64,000 nt of DNA, from the NCBI RefSeq assembly GCF_003633895.1, contig NZ_RBID01000014.1, forward strand, positions 186,001 to 250,000. Reading direction: 5' to 3'. The number at the start of each line of letters is the position of its first letter. The first letter of the stretch is position 1. The notes under the pieces are model-generated. The model did not search any database, had not been told where the DNA came from, and worked only from the letters and a program-made list of their open reading frames with translations. Shown here piece by piece: positions 26,143 through 35,048 of the stretch. The translations under genes and the position numbers were made by a program. The stretch comes from Vogesella indigofera. GTDB taxonomy: Bacteria; Pseudomonadota; Gammaproteobacteria; Burkholderiales; Chromobacteriaceae.

Positions 26143-27180
26143 ATGAGTCGCTCTTCGCTTCATCTGGACAGCCCGCGCCAGCCGCTGGCACGTCCCGGCG
26201 CCGGCAGTCCGGCCCCGGCCAGCAACGCCGGCGCCGCGCCGGCCACCCCCGCCAGCACGCCGTCGCCGTCACTGCCGCGCAGCGGCGGCGATCACTGGCG
26301 CTACAGCAGCCAGCTCAACCAGCAACTGACCGCGGCGCAGCGCGCGCTCGGCTTTGTCGACGGCCTGGCCGGCCAGCTGGAGGCGCTGAAAGGCGAACTC
26401 AGCGGCCAGCTGACGCAGCGGCGGGTGGACAGCGCGCGGCTGGCGCGCGGCATCGAGCAGGTGGCGCAGCAGTGGTCGCGGCGCGGCGCGGCCAGCGGCG
26501 GCAGTCTCGACAGCCGTTTGCAGTTCCGCCTCGCCGCCGACGCGCGGCAGACCTTCACCGTGCGCGGCCTGGAAATCGCCAACCTGACCCAGGGCGCACC
26601 GGAAACGCTGGTGTTCTTCAGCGGCGAGCCGGGCAGCGGCCCGGCGGCGGTCAAGGTCGGCGAGCCGCTGAGCGAAGCGGCGCTGCTGGCCGCGCTCGGT
26701 CGCGCGCTGGCGCCGTCCGGCATCCAGCCGCAGCTGGACGAACAGGGGCAGCTGCAGTTTTCGGTGGCGGAAACGGCGTGGCAGGGCGTGCGCGAGCGTT
26801 TCAGCCTGCGCGGCGGCGGCATCCGCTTCCCCGCCGGCCAGCCGCAGCACCTGAAACTGCAGCCGACGGAGCAGGCGCTGCAGCCGCAGCAGTGGCAAAG
26901 CGCCGACCATGCCGGCACCCGCCAGACGCTGCAGAAGGTACTGCGCGCGCTGGACCAGCTGCAGCTGTCGCGCGCCGCCATCAGTCGTGCGATGGCCGAG
27001 GTGCGCCACGCCATCGCGCAGCTGTCGCAGATGAGCGAACAGCTGTGGGCCGACGGCTTCGTCAACGATTTCAATGCCCGCTTCAACACGCCGGACAGCG
27101 AGTCGGGGCTGTACGAGGTGGTGCCGGCGCTGCTGGGCGTCAGCCGTTACCGCGTGCTGTCACTGCTGGCGTTGCCGTAG
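26143..27180 (+). CDS. LafW-like lateral flagellar hook-associated protein (tentative)
   Basis: The 345-residue protein is of uncertain function. A low-complexity Pro/Ala N-terminus of about 50 residues is followed by helical stretches (QLNQQLTAAQRALGFVDGLAGQLEALKGEL), a beta-rich middle (TFTVRGLEIANLTQG) and a helical end (VNDFNARFNTPDSESGLYEVVPALLG). In Flag-2 loci the gene right after lfgL is lafW, annotated as a putative hook-associated protein. Position and length agree, but I see no diagnostic motif. Confidence 0.55.
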   Translation: MSRSSLHLDSPRQPLARPGAGSPAPASNAGAAPATPASTPSPSLPRSGGDHWRYSSQLNQQLTAAQRALGFVDGLAGQLEALKGELSGQLTQRRVDSARLARGIEQVAQQWSRRGAASGGSLDSRLQFRLAADARQTFTVRGLEIANLTQGAPETLVFFSGEPGSGPAAVKVGEPLSEAALLAALGRALAPSGIQPQLDEQGQLQFSVAETAWQGVRERFSLRGGGIRFPAGQPQHLKLQPTEQALQPQQWQSADHAGTRQTLQKVLRALDQLQLSRAAISRAMAEVRHAIAQLSQMSEQLWADGFVNDFNARFNTPDSESGLYEVVPALLGVSRYRVLSLLALP

Positions 27181-27197
27181 CCGACGGCGCGGCAAAG

Positions 27198-27207
27198 GTT
27201 GGCCGCA
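27198..27207 (+). repeat. Iterated genomic word, intergenic copy after lafW
   Basis: AAAGGTTGGCCGCAA lies 15 bases after the lafW stop and directly against the A-tract of the udk terminator. Confidence 0.7.
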
Positions 27208-27244
27208 AAAAAAGGGCGTGCCTCCGTGACGGAGACACGCCCTT
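27204..27244 (-). terminator. Terminator for the minus-strand udk transcript
   Basis: A long stem AAGGGCGTG...CACGCCCTT with an inner CTCCGT/ACGGAG stem is followed, on the minus strand, by eight T residues. It may also stop lafW transcripts from the other side, but lacks a T-tract on the plus strand. Confidence 0.8.
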
Positions 27245-27266
27245 GTCGCGTGTGCGCTGGTGCATC

Positions 27267-27408
27267 AGAGCCTGTTCAAAGTCTCGCGAGCTAGAGCGAG
27301 ACAAGGCGAAAACGACTGAGGAAGCGGAGTTTACAAGTAGTAAATGAGCATTCCGAAGGCGTTTTTAACGCCGTATCGCCGAAGCACAGCAGACATTGAA
27401 CAGGTTCT
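27267..27408. repeat. MITE-like dispersed repeat, copy 1
   Basis: A 142-bp non-coding element has terminal inverted repeats AGAGCCTGTTCAA / TTGAACAGGTTCT (12 of 13 paired). Its inner modules, GTCTCGCGAGCTAGAGCGAGACAAGG and AACGCCGTATCGCC, recur in copies 2 and 3. The right end touches the udk stop codon. No open reading frame of note. Confidence 0.8.
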
Positions 27409-28022
27409 CAGGCGATCAGGCTGGCCACCTTGGTGGTGATGATATCCACCGCCGGATCGTTGGCGCCGTGCGGCAGGATCACGTCGGCAAAGCGCTTGGT
27501 CGGCTCGATGAACTGGTTGTGCATCGGGCGCACCGTGGCCAGGTACTGCTCGATCACGCTGTCGGTGGTGCGACCGCGCTCGGCGATGTCGCGCTTCAGG
27601 CGGCGGATGAAACGCACGTCGGCGTCGGTGTCGACGAAGATCTTCAGCGACATCATCTCGCGCAGTGCGGCGTCGTACAGCGGAAACAGGCCCTCGATCA
27701 CGATCACCGGCGCCGGCTGGATGGTCACGGTGCGGCTGGCGCGGGTGTGGTTGGTGAAGTCGTAGCTCGGCATCTCGATGGCGCGGCCGCAGCGCAGCTC
27801 GTCGATGTGCTCGATCAGCAGCGGCCAGTCGAAGGCGTGCGGGTGGTCGTAGTTGGTGGCGAGGCGCTGCTCGAAACTGAGGTGGCTCTGGTCGCGGTAG
27901 TAGTCATCCTGCACGATCACCGCCGCCATCTCTGCGCCTATGGTTTCCAGCACCTTGCGGGTCACCGTGGTTTTGCCGCTGCCGCTGCCGCCAGCGACGC
28001 CGATGATGAACGGAGTCGTCAT
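27408..28022 (-). CDS. udk: Uridine kinase
   Basis: Udk phosphorylates uridine and cytidine to UMP and CMP in pyrimidine salvage. The 204-residue protein has a P-loop at residues 9-18 (AGGSGSGKTT). The nucleoside-kinase motifs DDYYRD, NYDHPHAFDW, YDFTNHTR and VIVIEGLFPLYD are all present. Length is typical. It is a single gene with its own terminator beyond the repeat element. Confidence 0.96.
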   Translation of the reverse strand: MTTPFIIGVAGGSGSGKTTVTRKVLETIGAEMAAVIVQDDYYRDQSHLSFEQRLATNYDHPHAFDWPLLIEHIDELRCGRAIEMPSYDFTNHTRASRTVTIQPAPVIVIEGLFPLYDAALREMMSLKIFVDTDADVRFIRRLKRDIAERGRTTDSVIEQYLATVRPMHNQFIEPTKRFADVILPHGANDPAVDIITTKVASLIA

Positions 28023-28157
28023 TTGTCTGTGCCCGATCGAAATGAAAAACCGGCCATTCTAATGACTTGCCGCCAACTTCTCCATCGGCAATGCGTCATT
28101 GCTGGCCGGATATGCCAGAAAAACGCCGTGGCCGGCTGTTTTCTGGCAACGGCATGG

Positions 28158-28793
28158 TCAGGCGTCGGTGGCGGCCTGCTCCAGTTCCGCCTCATCCAGC
28201 CATTGCTGCATGGCCGGCAGCGACAGCAGGCTGTCGGCGTAGGCCTGCGATACCGGGTCCAGCGTCACGCCGTAGCTGACAAAGCGCAGCACCACCGGCG
28301 CGAACATGGCGTCGGCGATGCCGAAGTGGCCGAACAGGAAGTCGCCGTCGGCGACGAAACGCTGGCGCAGCTGGCGCCAGATGGCGGTAATGCGCGCGAT
28401 GTCGGCGGCGCAGTCGGCGGACGGTTGCAGCTGGGTACGCAGGCAGGCGTTCATCGGCATCTCGCTGCGCAGCGCGGTGAAACCGGCGTGCATCTCGGCG
28501 CTGATGGCGCGCGCCTCGGCGCGGTCGGCGCGTTCCTGCGGCCACAGCCGCGCCGCCGGGAACAGCTCGGCGAGGTATTCGCAGATCGCCAGCGAGTCGT
28601 GCACCCGCAGCAGGCCGTCGAACAGCACCGGCACCTTGCCGGCGGGATTGGCGGCCAGCAGCTGCTGCTTGCTGTCCGGGTGGTAGAGGTGGATGTGTTT
28701 CTCGGCGAACGGCTCGCCCAGCTGTTTCAGTACCAGCCACGGCCGCAGCGACCACGACGAGAAGTTCTTGTTGCCGATGACGAGGGTCAGCAT
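28158..28793 (-). CDS. Glutathione S-transferase family protein
   Basis: The 211-residue protein has an N-terminal thioredoxin-fold GST domain (LVIGNKNFSSWSLRPWLVLKQLG) with the glutathione-binding NPAGKVPVLFDG and DSLAICEYLAE. A helical C-terminal domain follows. The Ser in SSWSLRP is in the place of the activating hydroxyl. Substrate is unknown. The ATG at 28793 is preferred because the upstream in-frame extension is non-homologous. Confidence 0.88.
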   Translation of the reverse strand: MLTLVIGNKNFSSWSLRPWLVLKQLGEPFAEKHIHLYHPDSKQQLLAANPAGKVPVLFDGLLRVHDSLAICEYLAELFPAARLWPQERADRAEARAISAEMHAGFTALRSEMPMNACLRTQLQPSADCAADIARITAIWRQLRQRFVADGDFLFGHFGIADAMFAPVVLRFVSYGVTLDPVSQAYADSLLSLPAMQQWLDEAELEQAATDA

Positions 28794-28857
28794 GATGGCT
28801 CCAGTGCAGGATTGAGGGTCATGCTGCATTACAGCCCAGCACCGGCATCAGGACAAG

Positions 28858-28888
28858 CAAAACGCCCTGCCGGGGCGGGCAGGGCGTG
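28858..28888 (-). terminator. Terminator of the isc operon (minus strand)
   Basis: An 11-bp perfect stem ACGCCCTGCCC / GGGCAGGGCGT-type hairpin is followed by TTTT on the minus strand. It lies downstream of iscX beyond repeat copy 2. Confidence 0.75.
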
Positions 28889-28896
28889 ACGGCTGT

Positions 28897-28906
28897 TGCG
28901 GCCAAC
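28897..28906 (-). repeat. Iterated genomic word, intergenic copy
   Basis: TTGCGGCCAACGTTG lies between the isc terminator and repeat copy 2. The right-hand half continues only to GTTG, so it is an incomplete inverted pair. Confidence 0.65.
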
Positions 28907-28916
28907 GTTGTCAGGG

Positions 28917-29062
28917 TCTGTTCAATGTCTGCAGCGACTGCTCTCGACAGGGGGCGATACGGCGTTGAAAACGGCCTCGGCATGCGGGTTTATATCTGGA
29001 TAAACGCGCTTCCTCTGCCGTTTTCGCCTTGTCTCGCGTGAGCGCGCGAGACTTTGAACAGG
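28917..29062. repeat. MITE-like dispersed repeat, copy 2 (inverted relative to copy 1)
   Basis: A 146-bp element has CTGTTCAA / TTGAACAG ends. It shares GGGCGATACGGCGTTGAAAACGGC and GCCGTTTTCGCCTTGTCTCGCG-type inner modules with copy 3. It ends 3 bases before the iscX stop codon. Confidence 0.8.
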
Positions 29063-29064
29063 CG

Positions 29065-29259
29065 CTAGTCGGCTTCGTTGATCCAGGCCTGCTGGATCGC
29101 TTCCAGCACCTTTTCGCCACCGCGGCTGTGGTCGTCGTCAAAACCGGGCAGGTCTACCACCCAGTTGTGCAGCTCGACGAAGCGGATGGTGGTCGGGTCG
29201 ATGTCCGGATGCGCCTCGTACAGTTCGATGGCGATATCGTTGATGTCGGTCCATTTCAT
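29065..29259 (-). CDS. iscX: IscX iron-sulfur assembly accessory protein
   Basis: IscX is a small acidic protein that binds IscS and iron and tunes cluster assembly. The 64-residue sequence (KWTDINDIAIELYEAHPDIDP, FVELHNWVVDLPGFDDD) matches the family well. Last gene of the isc operon. Confidence 0.95.
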   Translation of the reverse strand: MKWTDINDIAIELYEAHPDIDPTTIRFVELHNWVVDLPGFDDDHSRGGEKVLEAIQQAWINEAD

Positions 29260-29286
29260 GGCGCGTCTCCTTGGATGCGGCGTGGC

Positions 29287-29628
29287 TCAGTGGTGTTCGC
29301 GGGCGTGGTTGATGGTGTAGCGCGGGATCTCCACCACCAGGTCCTCGCTGGTGACGATGGCCTGACAGGACAGGCGCGACTGCGCTTCCAGCCCCCAGGC
29401 CTTGTCCAGCATGTCGTCTTCCAGGTCGTCGGACGGCGGCAGCGAGTTGAAGCCTTCGCGCACGATGACGTGGCAGGTGGTGCAGGCGCAGGACATCTCG
29501 CAAGCGTGTTCGATTTCGATGTCATGGGCGAGCAGGGCTTCGCACACGGTGGTGCCGGTGGCGACATCGTCGAGCACGGCGCCCTCGGGGCACAGGTCGG
29601 CGTGTGGCAGCACAATGATACGCGGCAT
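29287..29628 (-). CDS. fdx: ISC-type [2Fe-2S] ferredoxin
   Basis: Fdx supplies electrons for Fe-S cluster assembly on IscU. The 113-residue protein has the cluster ligands in ACEMSCACTTCHV plus a fourth Cys in RLSCQAIV, and the family signature PPSDDLEDDMLDKAWGLE. The ATG at 29628 is placed after AAGGA. A TTG two codons earlier is possible. Confidence 0.95.
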   Translation of the reverse strand: MPRIIVLPHADLCPEGAVLDDVATGTTVCEALLAHDIEIEHACEMSCACTTCHVIVREGFNSLPPSDDLEDDMLDKAWGLEAQSRLSCQAIVTSEDLVVEIPRYTINHAREHH

Positions 29629-29655
29629 GGTCAATCCTTCTGGTGTCGTTCTGCG

Positions 29656-29677
29656 TTGCGGCCAACGTTGGCCGCAA
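29656..29677. repeat. Perfect 22-bp palindrome: inverted pair of the iterated word
   Basis: The core TGCGGCCAACGTTGGCCGCA is flanked by T and A, giving a 22-bp perfect palindrome. It lies between fdx and hscA within their operon, 4 bases from the hscA stop. There is no T-tract, so it is not an obvious terminator. Confidence 0.9.
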
Positions 29678-29680
29678 GGC

Positions 29681-31540
29681 TTACAGGGTTTCGATGTTCT
29701 TGCCGGTCAGCGCGCGCTGGATGTTGCGATCCATGCGGCGCGCGGCAAACGGTTCACTGGCCTGGTTGAGCTTGTGCGAGCAGGCGTTGATGTCCTTGGT
29801 GCTCTCGGCGGCGATGGCGTCGCGCAGTGCCTGCATCGCGGCGTCCAGTGTGGCGCGCTCGCCGTCGTCCAGCAGGTCGGCGTCGCTGGCCAGTGCAGCG
29901 TCCAGCGCGTCCAGCAGGCTGTCGGCGTCGACGATCGCCTCGCGCAGCTTGCGCGCGTTGATGTCGTCGGCGACGTGGGCGATCGAGTCGCTCAGCATGC
30001 GCGTGATCTCGTCATCGGACAGGCCGTAGGACGGTTTCACCTCGATGCTGGCCTCGACGCCGGAGATCATCTCGCGTGCGGTCACCGCCAGCAGGCCGTC
30101 GGCGTCGACCTGGAAGGTAACGCGGATGCGCGCGGCGCCGGCCACCATCGGCGGAATGCCGCGCAGCACGAACTTGGCCAGGCTGCGGCAATCGGACACC
30201 AGTTCGCGCTCGCCCTGCAGGATGTGCACGGAGAGGGCGGTCTGGCCGTCCTTGAAGGTGGTAAATTCCTGCGCCCGCGCGATCGGGATGGTGCTGTTGC
30301 GCGGGATGATCTTCTCGGTGAGGCCGCCCATGGTTTCCAGCCCCAGCGACAGCGGGATCACGTCCAGCAGCAGCCACTCGTCGTCGCCCTTGTTGCCGGC
30401 CAGCACGTTGGCCTGGATGGCGGCGCCCAGCGCCACCACCTTGTCCGGGTCGAGGTTGGTCAGCGGCGGGGTGCCGAAGAAATCACCGACGGCTTTTTGT
30501 ACCTGCGGCATGCGGGTGGCGCCGCCGACCATCACCACGCCCTTGACGTCCTCGGCGCCGATCTTGGCGTCGCGCAGCGCCTTGCGTACCGGCAGCAGCG
30601 TCTTGTCGATCAGCGTCTTGCTGATGGCGTGGAAGGTGGCCTGCGACAGTTGCAGGTCGATGGTCTGGCCGTCGGACAACAGCGCGGTGATGCGGGTGTC
30701 GGCGTGCTCGGTCAGCGCTTCCTTCGCCTCGCGAGCGCGGGTCAGCAGCAGGCGGGTGTCGTGCGCGGACAGGCCGTGCAGGCCGGCCTGTTCCAGGATC
30801 CAGCAGTAGATGCGGTGGTCGAAGTCGTCGCCTCCGAGCGAGGAGTCGCCGCTGGTTGCCAGCACCTCGAACACGCCGCGGGTCAGCGCCAGCACCGACA
30901 CGTCGAAGGTGCCGCCGCCGAGGTCGTACACCACATAGGTGCCCTCGGCGCCGTTATCCAGCCCGTAGGCGATGGCGGCAGCGGTCGGCTCGTTCAGGAG
31001 GCGCAGCACGTTGAGGCCGGCCAGACGCGCGGCGTCCTTGGTCGCCTGGCGCTGCGCGTCGTCGAAGTAGGCCGGCACGGTGATCACCGCGCCGATCAGC
31101 TCGCCGCCGAGGCTGGCCTCGGCGCGTTCACGCAGGCTGCGCAGGATATCGGCGGACACTTCCACCGGGCTCTTGTGGCCGGCGCGGGTCACCAGCTGCA
31201 CCATGCCCGGCGCGTCGACGAAGCGGTACGGGCTGCGCGCCACGTCCAGCAGGTCGGCCAGGCCGCGGCCCATGAAGCGTTTCACCGACACGATGGTGTT
31301 GTTCGGGTCGCGGCTCTGTTCCGCCTGTGCCTCGAAACCGACGATGGTGCGGCCGTCTTCGCGGTAGCGCACCACCGACGGCAGCAGGCTGCGGCCGTGT
31401 TCGTCTGGCAGCACGGTGGCGGCACCGCTTTTCACGGTGGCGACCAGCGAGTTGGTGGTGCCAAGGTCGATCCCGACCGCCAGACGGTGCTGGTGCGGGG
31501 CGGCGGATAAGCCGGGTTCGGCGATTTGCAGTAGGGCCAT
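29681..31540 (-). CDS. hscA: HscA Hsp70-type chaperone for Fe-S cluster transfer
   Basis: HscA releases clusters from IscU in an ATP-driven cycle with HscB. The 619-residue protein has the Hsp70 nucleotide-binding domain ([52 protein letters not shown]). A substrate-binding half follows. It lies between hscB and fdx as in other isc operons. Confidence 0.97.
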   Translation of the reverse strand: MALLQIAEPGLSAAPHQHRLAVGIDLGTTNSLVATVKSGAATVLPDEHGRSLLPSVVRYREDGRTIVGFEAQAEQSRDPNNTIVSVKRFMGRGLADLLDVARSPYRFVDAPGMVQLVTRAGHKSPVEVSADILRSLRERAEASLGGELIGAVITVPAYFDDAQRQATKDAARLAGLNVLRLLNEPTAAAIAYGLDNGAEGTYVVYDLGGGTFDVSVLALTRGVFEVLATSGDSSLGGDDFDHRIYCWILEQAGLHGLSAHDTRLLLTRAREAKEALTEHADTRITALLSDGQTIDLQLSQATFHAISKTLIDKTLLPVRKALRDAKIGAEDVKGVVMVGGATRMPQVQKAVGDFFGTPPLTNLDPDKVVALGAAIQANVLAGNKGDDEWLLLDVIPLSLGLETMGGLTEKIIPRNSTIPIARAQEFTTFKDGQTALSVHILQGERELVSDCRSLAKFVLRGIPPMVAGAARIRVTFQVDADGLLAVTAREMISGVEASIEVKPSYGLSDDEITRMLSDSIAHVADDINARKLREAIVDADSLLDALDAALASDADLLDDGERATLDAAMQALRDAIAAESTKDINACSHKLNQASEPFAARRMDRNIQRALTGKNIETL

Positions 31541-31586
31541 GGCTGCTAGCTACTCTTTATTCAATGATCCGGGCTGGCCGCGGTAT

Positions 31587-31596
31587 TGCGGCCAAC
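31587..31596 (-). repeat. Iterated genomic word, intergenic copy (hscB-hscA)
   Basis: TTGCGGCCAACCTTGG lies in the 67-base gap between hscB and hscA. Confidence 0.7.
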
Positions 31597-31607
31597 CTTG
31601 GGTATGC

Positions 31608-32153
31608 TCAAAACAGCAACGCCTCGATGGCGTCGCCGATTTCCTGATCCAGCTTTTCCAGAAAGCGCAGCTTGCGCACCAAGAGCGCGGCGCTGGCGTG
31701 GTTGTGCTGCTCATCCAGCGCGATGCCCAGTTCGTCTTCCATCGCGCGCACGTCCTGGCGCAGCTGGCGCGATAGCCGTTCCAGCGCGTCGACGTCATGA
31801 CCGTGGCGGGCGTCCTCGATCGCTTCGCGCCACTCCATCTGCGCCATCAGGAACGCCGGCGGCATGCTGGTGTTGGTTTCCTCGGCGGTGTCGACACCGG
31901 CCAGTCGCAGCAGGTAGCGCGCGCGCGCCAGCGGCGATTTCAGCGTCTGGTAGGCTTCGTTGACGCGGGTGGCGGCCATCAGTGCGACGCGCTTTTCGGC
32001 ATCGCCGGCGCTGGCGAAACGGTCCGGATGCACCTGCGCCGCGGCGGTACGCCACAGCGTGTCCAGCGCGGCGCCGTCCAGCGCAAAGCGGCGCGGCAGG
32101 CCGAACAGGGCAAAGTGGTCCTGCTGGAAGTCGGAGAACAGGTCGGCGGTCAT
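31608..32153 (-). CDS. hscB: HscB J-domain co-chaperone
   Basis: HscB delivers IscU to HscA and stimulates its ATPase. The 181-residue protein has an N-terminal J domain (FALFGLPRRFALD) with the HPD motif (VHPDRFA), and a helical C-terminal IscU-binding domain. The size is typical. Confidence 0.95.
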   Translation of the reverse strand: MTADLFSDFQQDHFALFGLPRRFALDGAALDTLWRTAAAQVHPDRFASAGDAEKRVALMAATRVNEAYQTLKSPLARARYLLRLAGVDTAEETNTSMPPAFLMAQMEWREAIEDARHGHDVDALERLSRQLRQDVRAMEDELGIALDEQHNHASAALLVRKLRFLEKLDQEIGDAIEALLF

Positions 32154-32240
32154 GGAGGCTTTCTGCGGGCAACACCCGAGGCGGGCTCGGGACGCGACAG
32201 CGGCCCCTGTCAGACAGGGGCCGTCAGCGCGGCAAGGAAA

Positions 32241-32564
32241 TCAGACGTTGAAGCTCTCGCCACAACCGCATTCGTTTTTCACGTTCGGGTTGTTGAACTT
32301 GAAGCCTTCGTTGAGGCCTTCCTTGGTGTAGTCCAGCTCGGTGCCGTCAAGGTAGGCGAGGCTCTTGGCGTCGGTGAACACCTTGACGCCGAAGCTCTCG
32401 AACGCGATGTCGTCATCGCTGGCGACATCGACGAACTCCAGCTTGTAGGCCATGCCGGAACAGCCGGAAGTCTTGACGCCGAGGCGGACGCCCAGACCCT
32501 TGCCGCGCTTGGCGATAAAGTTGCTGACGTGACGGGCGGCGTTTTCGGAAAGCGTGATAGCCAT
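32241..32564 (-). CDS. iscA: IscA A-type iron-sulfur carrier
   Basis: IscA is an Fe-S carrier or iron donor. The 107-residue protein starts [13 protein letters not shown] and has the three invariant cysteines in TSGCSGMAY and ECGCGESF. The ATG at 32564 gives the standard N-terminus. A longer in-frame start would add an unrelated basic tail. Confidence 0.96.
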   Translation of the reverse strand: MAITLSENAARHVSNFIAKRGKGLGVRLGVKTSGCSGMAYKLEFVDVASDDDIAFESFGVKVFTDAKSLAYLDGTELDYTKEGLNEGFKFNNPNVKNECGCGESFNV

Positions 32565-32611
32565 AGTGCGTTTGCCTTCAGGATTAAGAGGGCGGCCACG
32601 GCCGCCCGGAA

Positions 32612-32995
32612 TCATTTAGCGTGCTTTTGCTTGTAGTCGGCGACGGCCGCCTTGATCGCGTCTTCGGCCAGGATCGAGCAGTGGATCTTGACCGGTGGCA
32701 AGGCCAGTTCTTCGGCGATTTCGGTGTTCTTCAGCGCCATCGCCTGGTCCAGCGTCTTGCCCTTGACCCATTCGGTCACCAGCGAGCTGGAGGCAATGGC
32801 GGAGCCACAGCCGTAGGTCTTGAACTTGGCGTCTTCGATCACGCCCTGTTCGTTGACCTTGATCTGCAGCTTCATCACGTCGCCACAGGCCGGGGCGCCG
32901 ACCATGCCGGTGCCGACCGATTCGTCGCCCTTGTCAAAAGCCCCCACGTTACGCGGGTTCTCGTAGTGGTCCATTACCTTGTCGCTGTATGCCAT
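32612..32995 (-). CDS. iscU: IscU iron-sulfur cluster scaffold
   Basis: IscU is the scaffold on which the [2Fe-2S] cluster is built. The 127-residue protein has the ligand cysteines in [23 protein letters not shown] and [11 protein letters not shown], and the HscA-recognition motif LPPVK. The ATG at 32995 follows an AAGGAGA ribosome site. Confidence 0.97.
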   Translation of the reverse strand: MAYSDKVMDHYENPRNVGAFDKGDESVGTGMVGAPACGDVMKLQIKVNEQGVIEDAKFKTYGCGSAIASSSLVTEWVKGKTLDQAMALKNTEIAEELALPPVKIHCSILAEDAIKAAVADYKQKHAK

Positions 32996-33031
32996 GATTT
33001 TCTCCTTGTCGATGCGGCCGGCCGGTGCAAG

Positions 33032-33041
33032 GTTGGCCGCA
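33032..33041 (+). repeat. Iterated genomic word, intergenic copy (iscS-iscU)
   Basis: CAAGGTTGGCCGCAT lies in the 58-base gap between iscS and iscU. Confidence 0.7.
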
Positions 33042-33053
33042 TCATGCCATCTG

Positions 33054-34271
33054 TTAGTGTGCAGCCCATTCGATGCTGTTGAGGTCGACGCCGTCCTTGA
33101 ACATCTCCCACAGCGGGGACATTTCGCGCAGCTTGCCGATCTTTTCCTGTAGCAGCTTGATCGCGTAGTCGACATCGGCTTCGGTGGTGAAGCGGCCGAT
33201 GGAGAAGCGGATCGAGCTGTGCGCCAGTTCGTCGTTGCGACCCAGTGCACGCAGCACGTAGGACGGTTCCAGCGAGGCCGAGGTACAGGCGGAGCCGGAC
33301 GATACCGCCAGGTCCTTGATCGCCATGATCAGGCTTTCGCCTTCGACGAAGTTGAAGCTCACGTTCAGGTTGTGCGGCACGCGGGCGTCGATGTCGCCGT
33401 TGAGGTAGGTTTCCTCGATGCCTTGCAGGCCGGCCCACAGGCGGTCGCGCAGCATGCGGATGCGCTCGTTCTCGGCGTGCATGCTTTCGCGGGCGATGCG
33501 GTAGGCCTCACCCATGCCGGCGATCTGGTGCGTGGCCAGGGTGCCGGAGCGGAAACCGCGCTCGTGGCCGCCGCCGTGCATCTGCGCTTCCAGGCGTACG
33601 CGCGGCTTGCGGCGGATGTACAGCGCGCCGATGCCTTTCGGGCCGTAGGTCTTGTGCGCGGAGAAGCTCATCAGGTCGACCTTGAGCTTGTCCAGGTCGA
33701 TGTCGATCTTGCCGGTGGCCTGCGCCGAATCCACGTGCAGCAGGATGCCGCGGCTGCGCAGCATTTCGCCGATGGCCGGGATGTCCTGGATCACGCCGAT
33801 TTCGTTGTTCACGAACAGCACGGAGACCAGGATGGTGTCCGGACGCAGCGCCGCTTCCAGTGCCGCGAGGTCGAGCAGGCCGTTGTCCTGCACGTCGAGG
33901 TAGGTGACCTCGAAGCCCTGGCGTTCCAGCTCGCGCATGGTGTCCAGCGTGGCCTTGTGTTCGGTCTTCAGCGTGATCAGGTGCTTGCCCTTGCTCTTGT
34001 AGAACTGGGCGGCGCCTTTCAGCGCGAGGTTGATCGATTCGGTGGCGCCGGAGGTCCACACGATTTCTTTCGGATCGCAGTTCACGAGGGCTGCGACTTG
34101 GGCGCGGGCGTTTTCCACCGCTTCCTCGGCGGTCCAGCCGTAGGCGTGGCTACGCGATGCCGGGTTGCCGAAGTTTTCGGTCAGGAACGGGATCATTACC
34201 TCCGCCACACGCGGGTCGACCGGCGTGGTCGCGGAGTAATCGAGGTAAATGGGGTGTTTCAGCTCGCTCAT
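33054..34271 (-). CDS. iscS: IscS cysteine desulfurase
   Basis: IscS takes sulfur from cysteine for Fe-S clusters and tRNA thiolation. The 405-residue protein has the PLP-lysine motif [15 protein letters not shown] and the active-site Cys loop [21 protein letters not shown]. The N-terminus is [15 protein letters not shown]. Length is nearly identical to E. coli IscS. Confidence 0.98.
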   Translation of the reverse strand: MSELKHPIYLDYSATTPVDPRVAEVMIPFLTENFGNPASRSHAYGWTAEEAVENARAQVAALVNCDPKEIVWTSGATESINLALKGAAQFYKSKGKHLITLKTEHKATLDTMRELERQGFEVTYLDVQDNGLLDLAALEAALRPDTILVSVLFVNNEIGVIQDIPAIGEMLRSRGILLHVDSAQATGKIDIDLDKLKVDLMSFSAHKTYGPKGIGALYIRRKPRVRLEAQMHGGGHERGFRSGTLATHQIAGMGEAYRIARESMHAENERIRMLRDRLWAGLQGIEETYLNGDIDARVPHNLNVSFNFVEGESLIMAIKDLAVSSGSACTSASLEPSYVLRALGRNDELAHSSIRFSIGRFTTEADVDYAIKLLQEKIGKLREMSPLWEMFKDGVDLNSIEWAAH

Positions 34272-34296
34272 TACGGGTTCTCCACGAGGTCGACGG

Positions 34297-34782
34297 TCAG
34301 ATGGTGCCGGCGAGAGGCTCGCTACAGGTGCCATTACGGCGTTGTGGGCGTTGATCTATTACTACGCAGGTTTCTTTGGCGCGCTGCGCGTCGACCAGGC
34401 TGGCCAGGCTGACCTTTGACAGGTAGTCGAAAATGGTCAGGTTCAGGTTGGTCCACAGGTCGTGTGTCATGCAGCGGTGGTTGTCGTGACAGTTCTCGCG
34501 GCCACCGCACTGGGTGGCATCCACCGATTCGTCGACCGCGACGATGATGTCGGCGACGGAGATTTCCTGCACGGTGCGCGCCAGCGTGTAGCCGCCACCG
34601 GGGCCGCGCACGCTGTCTACCAGCTGCGAGCGGCGCAGCTTGCCAAATAATTGCTCGAGATACGACAGGGAAATGCCCTGGCGCTCGCTGATGCCGGCCA
34701 GCGTCACCGGACCGTTTGCTTCGCGCAGGGCGAGGTCCAGCATGGCTGTTACGGCAAAGCGGCCTTTGGTGGTCAAGCGCAT
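34297..34782 (-). CDS. iscR: IscR Rrf2-family Fe-S sensing repressor
   Basis: IscR represses the isc operon when it carries a [2Fe-2S] cluster. The 161-residue protein has the Rrf2 winged helix ([46 protein letters not shown]). Three cluster cysteines are in [13 protein letters not shown]. It is the first gene of the operon and is probably autoregulated through the site at 34822-34846. Confidence 0.97.
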   Translation of the reverse strand: MRLTTKGRFAVTAMLDLALREANGPVTLAGISERQGISLSYLEQLFGKLRRSQLVDSVRGPGGGYTLARTVQEISVADIIVAVDESVDATQCGGRENCHDNHRCMTHDLWTNLNLTIFDYLSKVSLASLVDAQRAKETCVVIDQRPQRRNGTCSEPLAGTI

Positions 34783-34811
34783 GGTGAAAGGCTCCCTGAA
34801 TAGTTGTGGCG

Positions 34812-34846
34812 ATTATACCCTAAATCCGAGTAATTTAGTCAACTAT
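34812..34846 (-). promoter_or_regulatory. isc promoter with IscR type-1-like site
   Basis: On the minus strand the -35-like TTGACT (34837-34842) and -10 TATAAT (34812-34817) are 19 bases apart. The -35 lies inside a site starting ATAGTTGACTAAATTACTCGG, which resembles type-1 IscR sites of other proteobacteria. It lies just upstream of iscR. Confidence 0.75.
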
Positions 34847-34898
34847 TACGGGTCTTGGTTCCACGGGACTGTGGTATCGGGAGTGCCGTCTGGCAAGG

Positions 34899-34908
34899 GT
34901 TGGCCGCA
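34899..34908 (+). repeat. Iterated genomic word, intergenic copy (iscR-fabH)
   Basis: AGGGTTGGCCGCAAG lies in the 266-base divergent region between iscR and the FabH-like gene. Confidence 0.65.
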
Positions 34909-35048
34909 AGGGCCGGGGCAGGCTAGCGCGTGATTATAACGCGCTTTGCTGCGCGTGGCCGGGATTTTTCCGCCGCGACTGGTGTATGATTCGCACAAAC
35001 AATTGTTTGAATTTTAGCTGTCATAGCGCACACGCCGAAGGATTCTCT

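Noticed and set aside
27396-28889. 497-codon plus-strand open frame opposite udk and the GST gene
   Set aside because: Antisense shadow of two real minus-strand genes.
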